DNA from: Bacillota bacterium
GTDB taxonomy: Bacteria > Bacillota_A > Clostridia > Lachnospirales > Lachnospiraceae
Length of the DNA stretch: 64,000 nt
Direction of reading: 5' to 3'
Assembly (NCBI GenBank): GCA_023407175.1
Contig: JAEYMU010000014.1
Coordinates: forward strand, 62,001 to 126,000
Below are positions 9,215-18,323 of this stretch, piece after piece. A program made the position numbers and the translations under genes. Positions within the stretch are counted from its first letter, which is position 1. Every line of letters starts with the position of its first letter. The notes below the pieces were generated by a model. It saw nothing but the letters and a program-made list of their open reading frames with translations. It was not told where the DNA came from and searched no databases.

Positions 9215-9275
9215 GGGAGGTGAAAGCCTCCTACAATACAAGGGAGGAGTAAATCCTCCTATACTTCAAGGAGGA
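9215..9275 (+). promoter_or_regulatory. Tandem Shine-Dalgarno-like hairpins in the tig leader
   Basis: GGAGG (9216-9220) pairs with CCTCC (9227-9231) across a TGAAAG loop. GGAGGA (9243-9248) pairs with TCCTCC (9254-9259). The true ribosome site AAGGAGG lies at 9268-9274. The same CCTCCT segments could instead pair with the real site, so the leader can form mutually exclusive folds. Regulation of tig translation is inferred from this layout only. Confidence 0.5.
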
Positions 9276-9285
9276 TTAACAAAAA

Positions 9286-10572
9286 ATGAGTTTACAGGTT
9301 GAAAAGTTGGAAAAGAGTATGGTAAAGCTTACGATAGAGGCTTCCGCTGAGGATTTTGAGAAGGCACTGGAGAAGGCTTATCATAAGAACAAGAATAAGA
9401 TTAATGTACAGGGCTTTCGTAAGGGAAAGGCTCCCCGTACGCTGATTGAGAAGATGTATGGCGCAGGAATCTTCTATGAGGATGCAGCCAATGAGATAAT
9501 TCCGGAGGCTTATGAGAAGGCAGTAGCAGAGAGCGATTTGGATATCGTATCAAGACCCCAGGTTGATGTTGTTCAGGTAGAGAAGGGCAAAAGCTTTATC
9601 TTTACAGCAGAAGTAGCAGTAAAGCCTGAGATTACTCTGGGTGCCTATAAGGGAATTGAGGCAGAGAAGAAGGAAGCTGTTGTTACTGAGGAAGAGGTTA
9701 TGGCTCAGGTAGAAAAAGAGCGTGAGCAGAATTCCAGAACTGTTACGATTGATGATAGAGCCGTACAGGATGGAGATATAGCAGTAATTGATTTTGAGGG
9801 CTTTGTTGATAATGAGGCCTTTGAAGGCGGCAAAGGTGAGGATTATTCCCTTACCATCGGCTCACATTCCTTTATTGATAACTTTGAAGAGCAGTTAATC
9901 GGTAAGGCAATCGGTGAGGAGATTGAGGTTAATGTTACCTTCCCCGAGGAATACCAGGCGAAGGAATTGGCAGGCAAACCCGCTTTATTCAAGGTTAAGA
10001 TAAAGGAAATCAAGGTGAAGGAGCTTCCGGAGCTGGATGATGATTTTGCCCAGGATGTTTCAGAATTTAATACTCTGGATGAATATAAAGAGAATATCGC
10101 GGCTACAATTAAGGCTAATAAGGAAAAAGAGTTAAAGACAGCCAAGGAAAATGAGGTAGTGGAAAAGATTATCGAAGCTGCCACCATTGAGATTCCGGAG
10201 CCGATGATAGATGCACAGGTAAGCCAGATGGCAGAGGAATTTGCACAGAGAATTCAGTATCAGGGACTTTCCATAGAGCAATACTTCCAATTTACAGGAA
10301 TGGACTCAAAGAAATTCATGGATAGCTTAAGACCTCAGGCAGTTAAGCGCATCCAGAGCAGGCTGGTACTTGAGGCTGTTGTAAAGGCTGAGAATATCGA
10401 AGTTACTGCTGAGGAGCTTGATAAGGAGCTGACAGACATGGCTGCGAAATACCAGATGGAGGCAGATAAGTTAAAGGAGCTGGTCGGTGAGAAGGAAAAA
10501 GAGCAGATCAAGCTTGACATTGCAGTTCAGAAGGCTGTTGATTTTGTAGTAGAGAACGCAGTAGAAGTATAA
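9286..10572 (+). CDS. tig: Trigger factor, ribosome-associated chaperone
   Basis: A 428-residue protein of standard length. The N-terminal ribosome-binding domain holds the signature GFRKGKAPRTLIEKMYG near residues 44-60, which docks at ribosomal protein uL23. An FKBP-type peptidyl-prolyl isomerase domain spans about 150-245 (GDIAVIDFEGFVDN). The helical C-terminal chaperone arms fill the rest, with lysine- and glutamate-rich helices. AAGGAGG precedes the ATG. It heads the conserved tig-clpP-clpX arrangement that pairs nascent-chain folding with proteolysis. Its leader carries unusual repeated decoy ribosome-site hairpins. Confidence 0.97.
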   Translation: MSLQVEKLEKSMVKLTIEASAEDFEKALEKAYHKNKNKINVQGFRKGKAPRTLIEKMYGAGIFYEDAANEIIPEAYEKAVAESDLDIVSRPQVDVVQVEKGKSFIFTAEVAVKPEITLGAYKGIEAEKKEAVVTEEEVMAQVEKEREQNSRTVTIDDRAVQDGDIAVIDFEGFVDNEAFEGGKGEDYSLTIGSHSFIDNFEEQLIGKAIGEEIEVNVTFPEEYQAKELAGKPALFKVKIKEIKVKELPELDDDFAQDVSEFNTLDEYKENIAATIKANKEKELKTAKENEVVEKIIEAATIEIPEPMIDAQVSQMAEEFAQRIQYQGLSIEQYFQFTGMDSKKFMDSLRPQAVKRIQSRLVLEAVVKAENIEVTAEELDKELTDMAAKYQMEADKLKELVGEKEKEQIKLDIAVQKAVDFVVENAVEV

Positions 10573-10623
10573 GATAATAACAAACAATTGTTTTTGAGAT
10601 AAACGGATAAGGAGGATATAGTT

Positions 10624-11205
10624 ATGAGTTTAGTACCTTATGTCATTGAACAAACCAGTCGCGGTGAAAGAAGCTACGATATTTATTCCAGATTGTTGAA
10701 GGAAAGAATTATTTTCCTTGGAGAAGATGTAAATGATGTTACGGCAAGCCTTATCGTAGCACAGATGTTATTTTTGGAATCAGAGGACCCGGGCAAGGAC
10801 ATTAATTTCTATATTAATAGCCCCGGCGGATCGGTTACGGCAGGTATGGCAATCTATGATACCATGAATTATATCAAATGTGACGTAGCTACCTATTGTA
10901 TCGGTATGGCTGCCAGCATGGGCGCCTTCCTGTTATCCGGCGGAGCCAAGGGCAAGAGATTTGCCATGCCCAATGCCGAAGTTATGATTCACCAGCCCTC
11001 CGGCGGAGCTAAGGGCCAGGCAACAGATATTAAGATTGTAGCTGATAATATTATTAAAACCAGAAAGAAATTGAATGAAATATTGGCAAAAAATACCGGG
11101 AAGCCTCTGGAAATAATTGAAGTGGATACAGAAAGAGACTATTATATGAGTGCTGAGGAAGCATTGGAGTACGGTATCATTGACGGAATTTTAAGCAACA
11201 GATAA
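10624..11205 (+). CDS. clpP: ATP-dependent Clp protease proteolytic subunit
   Basis: A 193-residue serine peptidase that assembles into the 14-subunit chamber fed by ClpX or ClpC. The catalytic serine is residue 98 in GMAASMGAF and the histidine is residue 123 in MIHQPSGG; the aspartate falls in the [15 protein letters not shown] region. AAGGAGG ahead of the ATG fixes the start, and a short propeptide-like [15 protein letters not shown] precedes the core. It lies 51 bases after tig and upstream of clpX, consistent with a shared transcript. Confidence 0.97.
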   Translation: MSLVPYVIEQTSRGERSYDIYSRLLKERIIFLGEDVNDVTASLIVAQMLFLESEDPGKDINFYINSPGGSVTAGMAIYDTMNYIKCDVATYCIGMAASMGAFLLSGGAKGKRFAMPNAEVMIHQPSGGAKGQATDIKIVADNIIKTRKKLNEILAKNTGKPLEIIEVDTERDYYMSAEEALEYGIIDGILSNR

Positions 11206-11320
11206 AGGATGGTGCAGCATTTCCTTTTATTTCAGGAACCTGACCCGGGAAGGACATCATAATAGAGTACGCCTCAAAAGGAAGTGGAGCGTGCTCCGAC
11301 AAAGAAAGAGGTGATAAGTA

Positions 11321-12616
11321 GTGGCAGGAAAAGTAGATGACAGAAAACAGCTAAGATGCTCCTTCTGTAATAAGACACAGGACCAGGTGCGCAAGCTGAT
11401 TGCGGGACCGGGAGTATATATTTGTGATGAATGTATCGAAATATGCAGTGAGATTATAGAAGAAGAATTTGAAGGTGAACCGGTAATCAATACAGATATC
11501 AATCTGTTAAAGCCCGCGGAGGTTAAAGCATTTTTGGATCAGCATGTGGTTGGACAGGAGGATGCAAAGAAGGTACTCGCTGTTTCTGTATACAATCACT
11601 ATAAAAGAGTGCTTGCAGATAAGGATTTGGATGTTGAGCTGCAAAAGAGTAATATCCTGATGATTGGGCCTACCGGCTCCGGTAAGACTTATCTGGCACA
11701 GACACTGGCAAAGCTTTTGAATGTTCCCTTTGCAATTGCAGATGCCACTGCACTAACCGAAGCCGGATACGTAGGTGAGGACGTTGAGAATATCCTTCTG
11801 AAAATTATCCAGGCAGCAGATTTTGATATAGAACGTGCCCAATACGGGATTATCTATATTGACGAGATTGATAAAATTACCAGAAAATCCGAAAATACCT
11901 CAATTACAAGAGATGTCTCCGGTGAAGGTGTCCAACAGGCACTTTTAAAAATTCTGGAGGGCACGATTGCTTCTGTACCTCCCCAGGGAGGAAGAAAGCA
12001 CCCCCATCAGGAATTTATCCAGATCGATACCACCAATATCCTGTTCATCTGTGGCGGAGCCTTTGACGGTCTGGAAAAAATCATCGAGGCACGAATTGGA
12101 CAAAAATCAATTGGTTTTAATGCCCAGATATTGGATAAAAATAAGGTGAATGTGGGCGAGCTGTTCAAGCAGGTTATGCCCCAGGATTTGATTAAATTTG
12201 GTCTGATTCCCGAATTCGTCGGCCGTGTTCCGGTTACCGTAGCACTGGATATGCTGGATGAAGAAGCCCTGATCCGTATTTTGACCGAGCCTAAGAATGC
12301 TATTACAAAGCAGTATAAGAAGCTGTTTGAGCTAGACGGTGTTGAATTGGAATTTGAGCCGGGTGCTCTGGAGGAAATTGCAAAGCAGTCCTTTAAGAGA
12401 AAGATCGGTGCCAGAGGACTTCGTGCGATCATGGAAGCGGTTATGATGGAATCCATGTATAATATACCCTCTGATACCCAGGTTATCAAGTGTATTATAA
12501 CGAAGGAAGCAGTTCTGGGTCAGGAAAAACCGCGGGCCGTATTGTCCGAGGAGGCTGTTGCCAGAAAGCCGATCACAAAAAGAGGCTCGAAAAAAAGCAA
12601 GGATGAGATAGCTTAA
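11321..12616 (+). CDS. clpX: ClpX, ATP-dependent unfoldase of the ClpXP protease
   Basis: A 431-residue AAA+ protein. The start is GTG at 11321 with AGAGGTG seven bases upstream. The N-terminal zinc domain has four cysteines in CSFC and CDEC pairs within residues 13-42. Walker A is GPTGSGKT near residue 115, Walker B is [10 protein letters not shown], and the pore and sensor regions are intact ([27 protein letters not shown]). The ClpP-docking IGF-type loop appears as IGFNAQ. It unfolds tagged substrates for ClpP. Unusually, the next gene is ysxC directly; the lon gene often found between them is absent here. Confidence 0.97.
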   Translation: MAGKVDDRKQLRCSFCNKTQDQVRKLIAGPGVYICDECIEICSEIIEEEFEGEPVINTDINLLKPAEVKAFLDQHVVGQEDAKKVLAVSVYNHYKRVLADKDLDVELQKSNILMIGPTGSGKTYLAQTLAKLLNVPFAIADATALTEAGYVGEDVENILLKIIQAADFDIERAQYGIIYIDEIDKITRKSENTSITRDVSGEGVQQALLKILEGTIASVPPQGGRKHPHQEFIQIDTTNILFICGGAFDGLEKIIEARIGQKSIGFNAQILDKNKVNVGELFKQVMPQDLIKFGLIPEFVGRVPVTVALDMLDEEALIRILTEPKNAITKQYKKLFELDGVELEFEPGALEEIAKQSFKRKIGARGLRAIMEAVMMESMYNIPSDTQVIKCIITKEAVLGQEKPRAVLSEEAVARKPITKRGSKKSKDEIA

Positions 12617-12687
12617 GCATATGGGGATATTTCAGAGCAGATAACAGATTAAGAATTTGCTTTGAAGTATCCTCTTTTTATAAAGTA

Positions 12688-12720
12688 AGGAGAAGAAATT
12701 CTCCTGAAAAACAAGGAGAA
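12688..12720 (+). promoter_or_regulatory. Decoy Shine-Dalgarno hairpin before ysxC
   Basis: AGGAGAA (12688-12694) pairs with TTCTCCT (12699-12705) around a GAAA tetraloop. The true ribosome site AAGGAGAA (12713-12720) repeats the left arm and could replace it in the stem. The layout parallels the tig leader 3.4 kb upstream. Confidence 0.45.
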
Positions 12721-12725
12721 TGGAT

Positions 12726-13382
12726 ATGGTTATAAAAAGTGTGGAATTAGAAACAGTTTGTGGCGTTACCAGTATTTTGCCGGTCAATGATAAGCCGGAG
12801 GTGGCCTTTTCCGGTAAATCGAATGTCGGTAAGTCCTCACTCATTAATGCCCTTATGAATAGAAAGTCACTTGCGAGGACCTCGTCACAGCCCGGAAAAA
12901 CCCAGACCATTAATTTCTATAATATCAATCAGGAGCTCTATTATGTCGATCTTCCCGGCTATGGCTATGCCAAGGTATCGGAGGCTGTGAAGGAAAAATG
13001 GGGAAAAATGATTGAGAAATATCTGAAGACCTCAGAGCAGCTTCGGCTGATATTTTTGCTGCTGGATATAAGACATGAGCCCTCGGCCAATGATAAAAGC
13101 ATGTACGACTGGATTGTATATCAGGGCTTTACCCCGGTTATCATCGCAACAAAGCTCGATAAGATCAACCGGAGTCAGAAGGACAAGCAAATCAAGCTGA
13201 TTAAGGAGGGGCTTAAGGCGGCTCCAGGTACAAAAATACTGCCCTTTTCTTCGCTTACGAAGCAGGGCAGGGAGGAAATCTGGCAATGTATTGAAGACAT
13301 CTGCGGATTATCTGAAAACACAGGTGCTTTAGAGGGCTTGGAGGAACCTCTTCAAGCAGAGGATATCCGGGAAGAACATTGA
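12726..13382 (+). CDS. ysxC: YsxC/EngB-type ribosome-assembly GTPase
   Basis: A 218-residue P-loop GTPase needed for maturation of the large ribosomal subunit in relatives. G1 is SGKSNVGKSSLINAL, the G2 threonine lies in the SQPGKTQTINFYN region, G3 is DLPGYGYAKV, G4 is TKLDKI and G5 is PFSSLTKQG. Two ATGs lie six bases apart. GGAG at 12715-12718 leaves one base before the first (12720) and seven before the second (12726), so 12726 is chosen. It follows clpX as in many Firmicutes. Confidence 0.94.
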   Translation: MVIKSVELETVCGVTSILPVNDKPEVAFSGKSNVGKSSLINALMNRKSLARTSSQPGKTQTINFYNINQELYYVDLPGYGYAKVSEAVKEKWGKMIEKYLKTSEQLRLIFLLLDIRHEPSANDKSMYDWIVYQGFTPVIIATKLDKINRSQKDKQIKLIKEGLKAAPGTKILPFSSLTKQGREEIWQCIEDICGLSENTGALEGLEEPLQAEDIREEH

Positions 13383-13401
13383 TTAAACAGTCTTTCTCCG
13401 G

Positions 13402-13926
13402 CTATTTGTTTTCGAGCAGGGCTGACATCAGGTAGGAATAGATATCGGAGCTTTTTTCCTTCCAGTTGTTGCAAAGCCTGGAGGCTTCTTCTTCTGTGGG
13501 AACGGCCAGGGTCAAATCAATGATGGGAGTGTCTCTTTCAATGACGCGCAGGTGGGCTGCAAATTCACCCTTCTTCACCTGATAAAATTCGGCGGGAGCA
13601 GATACCTCTTCCTGAAGCTCGTATTTATTCTGGGTCAGATAAGCCTCAATATCCTCCTTGATACCGGAGGAAATCATATTGTCAAAGAACAAAAGCGTCT
13701 GCTTTCCGCTCTCTGTAATCCGGTACAGGGTACTGTTGCGAATGGTGTTGGTAGAGATAAAGGCGTCGTCAATCAGTTCTGAAAGCGCACGTTGGATATT
13801 AAAATAGTTTGTATATTCCTTTTCCAGAATAAATGCAGTTAACTGTGCATTGGTCAGAGGAAAGTTGACCCGGCTTAGGATATATAAAATCATTAGTTTA
13901 TACAACATAAAGGTTTCAGATGGCAT
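13402..13926 (-). CDS. DUF4364 family protein, winged-helix-like
   Basis: A 174-residue protein. GGAGG six bases upstream of the ATG at 13926 sets the start; a longer in-frame extension would run into the upstream gene. The first 90 residues look like a winged-helix domain (LYILSRVNFPLTNAQLTAFI, then YFNIQRALSELIDDAF, then LYRITESGKQTL). The second half is a mixed alpha/beta domain without known motifs. DUF4364 proteins are common in Clostridia and are generally described as putative transcription regulators. It converges with ysxC and follows the YhcC-like gene by 10 bases, so it is probably the last gene of a minus-strand operon. Confidence 0.8.
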   Translation of the reverse strand: MPSETFMLYKLMILYILSRVNFPLTNAQLTAFILEKEYTNYFNIQRALSELIDDAFISTNTIRNSTLYRITESGKQTLLFFDNMISSGIKEDIEAYLTQNKYELQEEVSAPAEFYQVKKGEFAAHLRVIERDTPIIDLTLAVPTEEEASRLCNNWKEKSSDIYSYLMSALLENK

Positions 13927-13936
13927 GTAGGCCTCC

Positions 13937-14881
13937 TTATGAATTGATGGACGGTTTGTAATGTTTTCCTTGATAGCTGTCAAGCTGCTTCATTTGGCTA
14001 TGGATGCTGCCTAGTACACGTTTTTTATCGGCACTCCACAGAGGAGCCAGAAGAAGCTTCTTTGGGCCGTCTCCGGTAATTCTGTGTATAATCAGCTTGG
14101 GTGGAAGCACCTCCAGGCAGGAGATGACAAGATCAATATAATCCTCCAGAGAAAGGACCTCGGTGAGGCGTCCCTCCTCATACAGACGTCCGAGGTCAGT
14201 ACCCTTCAGTATGTGGAGTAATTGAAGTTTAATTCCCTGGATCGGAAGTCTGGAGATATATTCCATGGTCATTAACATATCACGTTTTGTCTCCTTTGGC
14301 AAGCCTAGAATCGTGTGGACGATAACCGGGATGCCAAGTTCGTGAAGCTTAGCTACGCTGTCTTCAAATACCGGCAAAGGATAGCCGCGCCGGATAAACC
14401 GGGCAGTCTGCTCGTGGATGGTCTGCAAGCCAAGCTCAATCCAGACGGGCTTAATTCGATTGAGCTCACTCAGCAAATCAAGTACCTCCTCCCCAAGACA
14501 GTCCGGGCGGGTCGCAATGGATAGAAGGCGGATGTCCGGCTGACATATCGTCTCCATAAAAATACTGCGCAGATAGGAGACCGGAGCATAGGTATTGGTG
14601 TAGGCTTGAAAATAAGCAATATATTTCGCCCTATCCGGCTCCTTGATTTTGGAACGGACCCTGTTTTTAGCTTCTTCCAGCTGCTCACGGAGGGAGTATC
14701 CTGACGATGCAGCAAAATCTCCGGAACCGCCCTCACTGCAGAAGATGCAGCCACGGGTATCCAGCCTGCCGTCCCGGTTGGGACAGCTCATACCTGCATT
14801 CAGAGATAATTTGTAGATTTTCTGCCCGTAGGTTTTCTTTAGCTCATAATCCAGGGAATGATACCGCTGCTGGTCCCACAT
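13937..14881 (-). CDS. TIGR01212-type radical SAM protein (YhcC-like)
   Basis: A 314-residue radical SAM enzyme. The Fe-S cysteines lie in CPNRDGRLDTRGCIFC near residues 33-48, the extended spacing typical of the YhcC/Elp3-like branch, followed by the GGSGDFA glycine-rich turn. Downstream motifs include IATRPDCLGEEVL, WIELGLQTIHEQT and HTILGLPKETKRDM, all characteristic of the family. The reaction of these proteins is not established; some relatives are linked to tRNA or nitrogen regulation. It lies nine bases downstream of malic enzyme and ten upstream of the DUF4364 gene, so the three probably share one transcript. Confidence 0.88.
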   Translation of the reverse strand: MWDQQRYHSLDYELKKTYGQKIYKLSLNAGMSCPNRDGRLDTRGCIFCSEGGSGDFAASSGYSLREQLEEAKNRVRSKIKEPDRAKYIAYFQAYTNTYAPVSYLRSIFMETICQPDIRLLSIATRPDCLGEEVLDLLSELNRIKPVWIELGLQTIHEQTARFIRRGYPLPVFEDSVAKLHELGIPVIVHTILGLPKETKRDMLMTMEYISRLPIQGIKLQLLHILKGTDLGRLYEEGRLTEVLSLEDYIDLVISCLEVLPPKLIIHRITGDGPKKLLLAPLWSADKKRVLGSIHSQMKQLDSYQGKHYKPSINS

Positions 14882-14890
14882 GATAAGCCT

Positions 14891-16045
14891 CTACTTTCTG
14901 ATATAAGCCTTCACCGCACTGCTCACAACCTCGCTTACTCTTGGATCAAAGGCCTGTGGCATGATATTATTTTCACCTAGCTCCGTATCGGCTACCAGAC
15001 CGGCGATGGCTGTTGCGGCAGCAAGCTTCATTTCCTCCGTAATCTGTGTCGCCCTTCCCTCCAGAGCACCCTTAAAAATGCCGGGGAAAGCGACCACATT
15101 GTTGACCTGGTTCGGAAAGTCGGAGCGGCCGGTTGCAACCACCCTTGCCCCAGCCTCCTTTGCAAGATTTGGCATGATTTCAGGAACAGGGTTGGCCATT
15201 GCAAAAATAATGGCATCCTTGTTCATGGAAGCAACCATTTCTTTTGTTACGATATTCGGAGCGGAGACCCCGATGAATAAATCGGCACCCTGTAATGCGT
15301 CTGTCAGTGTTCCGTTTTTATTTTCAAGATTTGTTACCCACAGCATGGACTCCTGCATCCAGTTCAAGTCAGGATAATCCTTTGAGAGAATTCCATTCCT
15401 ATCGCAGAGGGTAAGATGGCGAAAGCCATAGGTTAACAGAAGCTTTGCGATGGCGATGCCGGCAGAGCCTGCGCCATTAACAACCACCTTGCAGGCCTCC
15501 TTTTTCTTACCGGTGACCTTCAGTGCATTGATTGCGCCAGCCAATACTACGATGGCTGTACCATGCTGGTCGTCATGGAAGACGGGAATATCGAGCATTT
15601 CCTTAAGGCGCTCCTCAATCTCAAAGCATCTGGGGGCCGAGATGTCCTCCAAATTAATACCGCCGAAGGCCGGGGCAATTGCGGCGATTGTTTTAATAAT
15701 TTCTTCGGTATCCTGTGTATCAAGGCAGATTGGAACCGCATTCACTCCGCCAAATTCCTTAAAAAGCACTGCCTTGCCCTCCATGACCGGCATAGCGGCG
15801 TAGGGTCCGATATTTCCCAGGCCAAGGACTGCGCTTCCGTCCGAAATTACGGCGATGGTATTGGCCTTGATAGTATATTTATAAGCAGCCTCCTTATCCT
15901 GTGCGATAACCCGGCAGGGCTCGGCAACACCAGGAGTATAGGCAATTGCAAGGTCTTCTCTTGTTTTTACTTTACACTTGGCTGTGGTTTCCAGCTTACC
16001 GTTCCATTCCTCGTGTAATTTTAGCGCTTGTTCATTCGTGCTCAT
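14891..16045 (-). CDS. NAD(P)-dependent malic enzyme
   Basis: A 384-residue short-form malic enzyme that decarboxylates malate to pyruvate. The N-terminal malic domain includes AIAYTPGVAEPC (active tyrosine region) and AVISDGSAVLGLGNIGP. The metal and substrate motif is VFHDDQHGTAIVVLAGAINA. The Rossmann domain has VVNGAGSAGIAIAKLL near residue 190. GGAGG lies six bases before the ATG. The phosphotransacetylase-like extension of long forms is absent. It sits behind its own promoter and leads into the YhcC-like and DUF4364 genes. Coenzyme preference cannot be settled from motifs alone. Confidence 0.93.
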   Translation of the reverse strand: MSTNEQALKLHEEWNGKLETTAKCKVKTREDLAIAYTPGVAEPCRVIAQDKEAAYKYTIKANTIAVISDGSAVLGLGNIGPYAAMPVMEGKAVLFKEFGGVNAVPICLDTQDTEEIIKTIAAIAPAFGGINLEDISAPRCFEIEERLKEMLDIPVFHDDQHGTAIVVLAGAINALKVTGKKKEACKVVVNGAGSAGIAIAKLLLTYGFRHLTLCDRNGILSKDYPDLNWMQESMLWVTNLENKNGTLTDALQGADLFIGVSAPNIVTKEMVASMNKDAIIFAMANPVPEIMPNLAKEAGARVVATGRSDFPNQVNNVVAFPGIFKGALEGRATQITEEMKLAAATAIAGLVADTELGENNIMPQAFDPRVSEVVSSAVKAYIRK

Positions 16046-16134
16046 AGCCGCCTCCAGTAGTAATATTTAACAGGTAAAAGTAAAGAATTATGACCATTTG
16101 GATGGTAAAACGTATTCATAGCGAAATCAAAGTT

Positions 16135-16163
16135 ATCATATCACTATAAAATAGGTAAATCAA
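16135..16163 (-). promoter_or_regulatory. SigA-type promoter for malic enzyme operon
   Basis: Read on the minus strand: TTGATT (16158-16163), a 17-base spacer, TATGAT (16135-16140). It lies about 90 bases ahead of the malic enzyme start. Confidence 0.5.
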
Positions 16164-16319
16164 GAAAATAAAATGCTTTCTTTTTTTATCATGAAGTTGT
16201 ATAATAAAGGAATACAATCAAGGATAATCTATGGATATATTTCTCAAATAAATTCTGATTCATCTCTATATCACATTCCGTAAGAGAATCCAATCAAAAC
16301 AAACCAAAGGAGCGTATGC

Positions 16320-17807
16320 ATGGAAAATCAGTATGATTCAATGACTCTTGCTAACTTAAGGGAGCTGGCAAAGGAAAAAGGACTAAAGAATATTACTGCA
16401 CTTAAGAAAAGCGACTTGATAGAGAGCCTGAAAAAGTCTGACTCAAATAACCGTAACGAAGAACAGGTAAAAGAACAGCAAAAGCCTGCGGATACTCCGG
16501 CGGAACAAGAAAAGACGGAGAGGATAAGAAATGAGCAGACAGCGATCCGGCCAAGGAAGGAAGTACCGGTAAATAACGAGCAGATCAAAGAGGAGCAGAT
16601 GAAAGCGGAGCAGGCACAGATTGCCGGCAGAGAAGAAAGAAGGCCCGCCGCCGCACAGGGAGAAATGGACCAGTTGGACAGCGGAGAGACCAAGGTGGGT
16701 ATCTTGGAGGTGCTGCCAGACGGCTATGGCTTTATCCGCTGTGATAATTATCTGCCGGGAGAAAATGATGTCTATGTATCACCGGCGCAAATCAGACGCT
16801 TTAATTTGAAAACAGGTGATATTGTTGCAGGCAATACGAGAATCCGCAATCAGAATGAGAAATTCAGTGCATTATTATATATAAAGGCAGTGAACGGCTT
16901 CCATCCCAATGAGGCCCAGAAGCGCAAGCGCTTCGAGGATTTGACCCCTATTTTCCCGAATAACCGCCTCCATCTGGAGACGCCGGGGAGCGGGGTTGCA
17001 ATGCGTATGGTGGATTTGATTTCTCCCATCGGCAAGGGACAAAGAGGTATGATCGTATCCCAGCCCAAGGCTGGTAAGACGACGCTGCTCAAGCAGATCG
17101 CCAAGGCGGTCACCAAGAATCATCCGGACATGAAGCTGATCATTTTGTTGATTGATGAGCGTCCGGAGGAAGTAACGGATATCAAGGAATCAATTGAAGG
17201 CAGAAATGTTGAGGTAATCTATTCCACCTTTGACGAGCTGCCGGATAATCATAAACGGGTATCGGAAATGGTAATTGAGCGTGCAAAGCGTCTTGTGGAG
17301 CATAAGCAGGATGTTATTATACTGCTGGACAGTATCACAAGATTGGCAAGAGCTTATAACCTGACGGTGCAGCCCAGCGGAAGAACGCTCTCCGGTGGTT
17401 TGGACCCCGCAGCACTCCACATGCCTAAGAAATTCTTCGGTGCGGCGAGAAATATGCGTGAGGGAGGAAGCCTTACTATACTTGCTACGGCGCTGGTGGA
17501 AACCGGCAGCCGAATGGATGATGTGGTATTTGAGGAATTTAAGGGAACCGGTAATATGGAGCTGGTGCTTGACCGCAGCTTATCGGAAAAGCGTATCTTC
17601 CCTGCAATCGATCTGCAGCGCTCCAGTACCAGAAGGGATGATCTTCTGCTTTCACAGCCGGAGATGGAAGCTACCTATCTCATGCGTAAGGCACTGGGTG
17701 GCCTAAAATCCGACGAGGCCCTGGAACGTATTATCGATATGTTCCTTCGCACAAAGACTAATATTGAATTTATTGAGACAATTAAGAAAACAAAGATTGT
17801 ATTTTAA
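16320..17807 (+). CDS. rho: Transcription termination factor Rho
   Basis: A 495-residue hexameric RNA helicase that ends transcription. Domains in order: a SAP-like Rho N-terminal domain at about 1-40 ([17 protein letters not shown]), a polar Q/E/K-rich insert at about 45-120, the cold-shock-type RNA-binding domain at about 125-200 ([14 protein letters not shown]), and the ATPase at about 210-480. Walker A is [13 protein letters not shown], Walker B is [13 protein letters not shown], and the Q-loop and R-loop regions are intact. The charged insert lengthens the protein compared with E. coli Rho (419). GGAG precedes the ATG. A clear terminator follows. Confidence 0.96.
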   Translation: MENQYDSMTLANLRELAKEKGLKNITALKKSDLIESLKKSDSNNRNEEQVKEQQKPADTPAEQEKTERIRNEQTAIRPRKEVPVNNEQIKEEQMKAEQAQIAGREERRPAAAQGEMDQLDSGETKVGILEVLPDGYGFIRCDNYLPGENDVYVSPAQIRRFNLKTGDIVAGNTRIRNQNEKFSALLYIKAVNGFHPNEAQKRKRFEDLTPIFPNNRLHLETPGSGVAMRMVDLISPIGKGQRGMIVSQPKAGKTTLLKQIAKAVTKNHPDMKLIILLIDERPEEVTDIKESIEGRNVEVIYSTFDELPDNHKRVSEMVIERAKRLVEHKQDVIILLDSITRLARAYNLTVQPSGRTLSGGLDPAALHMPKKFFGAARNMREGGSLTILATALVETGSRMDDVVFEEFKGTGNMELVLDRSLSEKRIFPAIDLQRSSTRRDDLLLSQPEMEATYLMRKALGGLKSDEALERIIDMFLRTKTNIEFIETIKKTKIVF

Positions 17808-17813
17808 ACAGAT

Positions 17814-17860
17814 AACCGGCGGAAGCAGAAAGTGATTTTTGCATCCGGCCGGTTTTGTCG
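17814..17860 (+). terminator. Terminator of rho
   Basis: AACCGGC (17814-17820) and its flanks pair with GGCCGGTT (17847-17854), with AGAAA and TTTTT extending the stem inward. A TTGTCGTT tract follows. Confidence 0.6.
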
Positions 17861-18183
17861 TTATTCCATGGGAAAATATGTCCTATGAAATAGAAAAAGC
17901 TTTGCAAAAATATATAATAATTATGTTATATATTCTATATTATAAAAAGTATGGATTGTTTTTAAGTATTCATCTATAATGAAAAAAATCATATAAAACA
18001 TATTTATTAAATATGTAATATGATAATAACTATTGAAAAATGTATATTCCCCAAAGACAGCCAAAAATTACATCAATAGTTATATTATAAATACATATTT
18101 TCAGATCAGAGAATATAATGTATACAAAAGGAAAGTAAAACATATAAAGCATATATATAATATAACTGACTGGAATAACTGGA
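17861..18183 (+). other. AT-rich gene-free stretch
   Basis: More than 300 bases with very high AT content and no credible coding frame. Several TATAAT-like hexamers occur by composition, so no single promoter can be chosen. Together with the hairpins that follow, it forms a gap of nearly 600 bases between rho and the transporter operon. Confidence 0.6.
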
Positions 18184-18222
18184 GGTTTTGAACACAGAAT
18201 AACTGTGTTTCAAAGCCTTTTT
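18184..18222 (+). terminator. Terminator-like hairpin in the long leader before the ABC operon
   Basis: GGTTTTGAACACAG (18184-18197) pairs with CTGTGTTTCAAAGCC (18203-18217) with one bulge and an AATAA loop, followed by TTTTTGC. There is no gene between it and the rho terminator. It may therefore act as an attenuator in the leader of the transporter operon; this is inference. Confidence 0.5.
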
Positions 18223-18246
18223 GCTTTGTGTGGCAACCTGGGAGGG

Positions 18247-18320
18247 AAAGTTTGAAAGTACCTTTCAAACTATTTATTGGTGCATATTACAAGCAGACTT
18301 GTGATATGCGGAAGGGTGTA
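18247..18320 (+). repeat. Two-hairpin repeat element, copy A
   Basis: A 74-base element that matches copy B at 57976-58049 in 70 positions. Hairpin 1 is AGTTTGAAAG (18249-18258) with CTTTCAAACT (18262-18271). Hairpin 2 is GCATATTACAAG (18282-18293) with CTTGTGATATGC (18298-18309), loop CAGA. It ends in GGAAGGGTG, which can serve as a ribosome site for an ATG at 18324. The four differences from copy B lie in loops, the linker, or a T-G versus C-G pair, so the fold is kept. Confidence 0.8.
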
Positions 18321-18323
18321 TAA

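Noticed and set aside
18252..18323. A 23-codon frame in repeat copy A, starting at TTG with GGAGGG upstream and similar to the frame in copy B
   Set aside because: All four base differences between the copies change the amino acid, while all preserve the hairpins. RNA or DNA structure explains the conservation better than coding.
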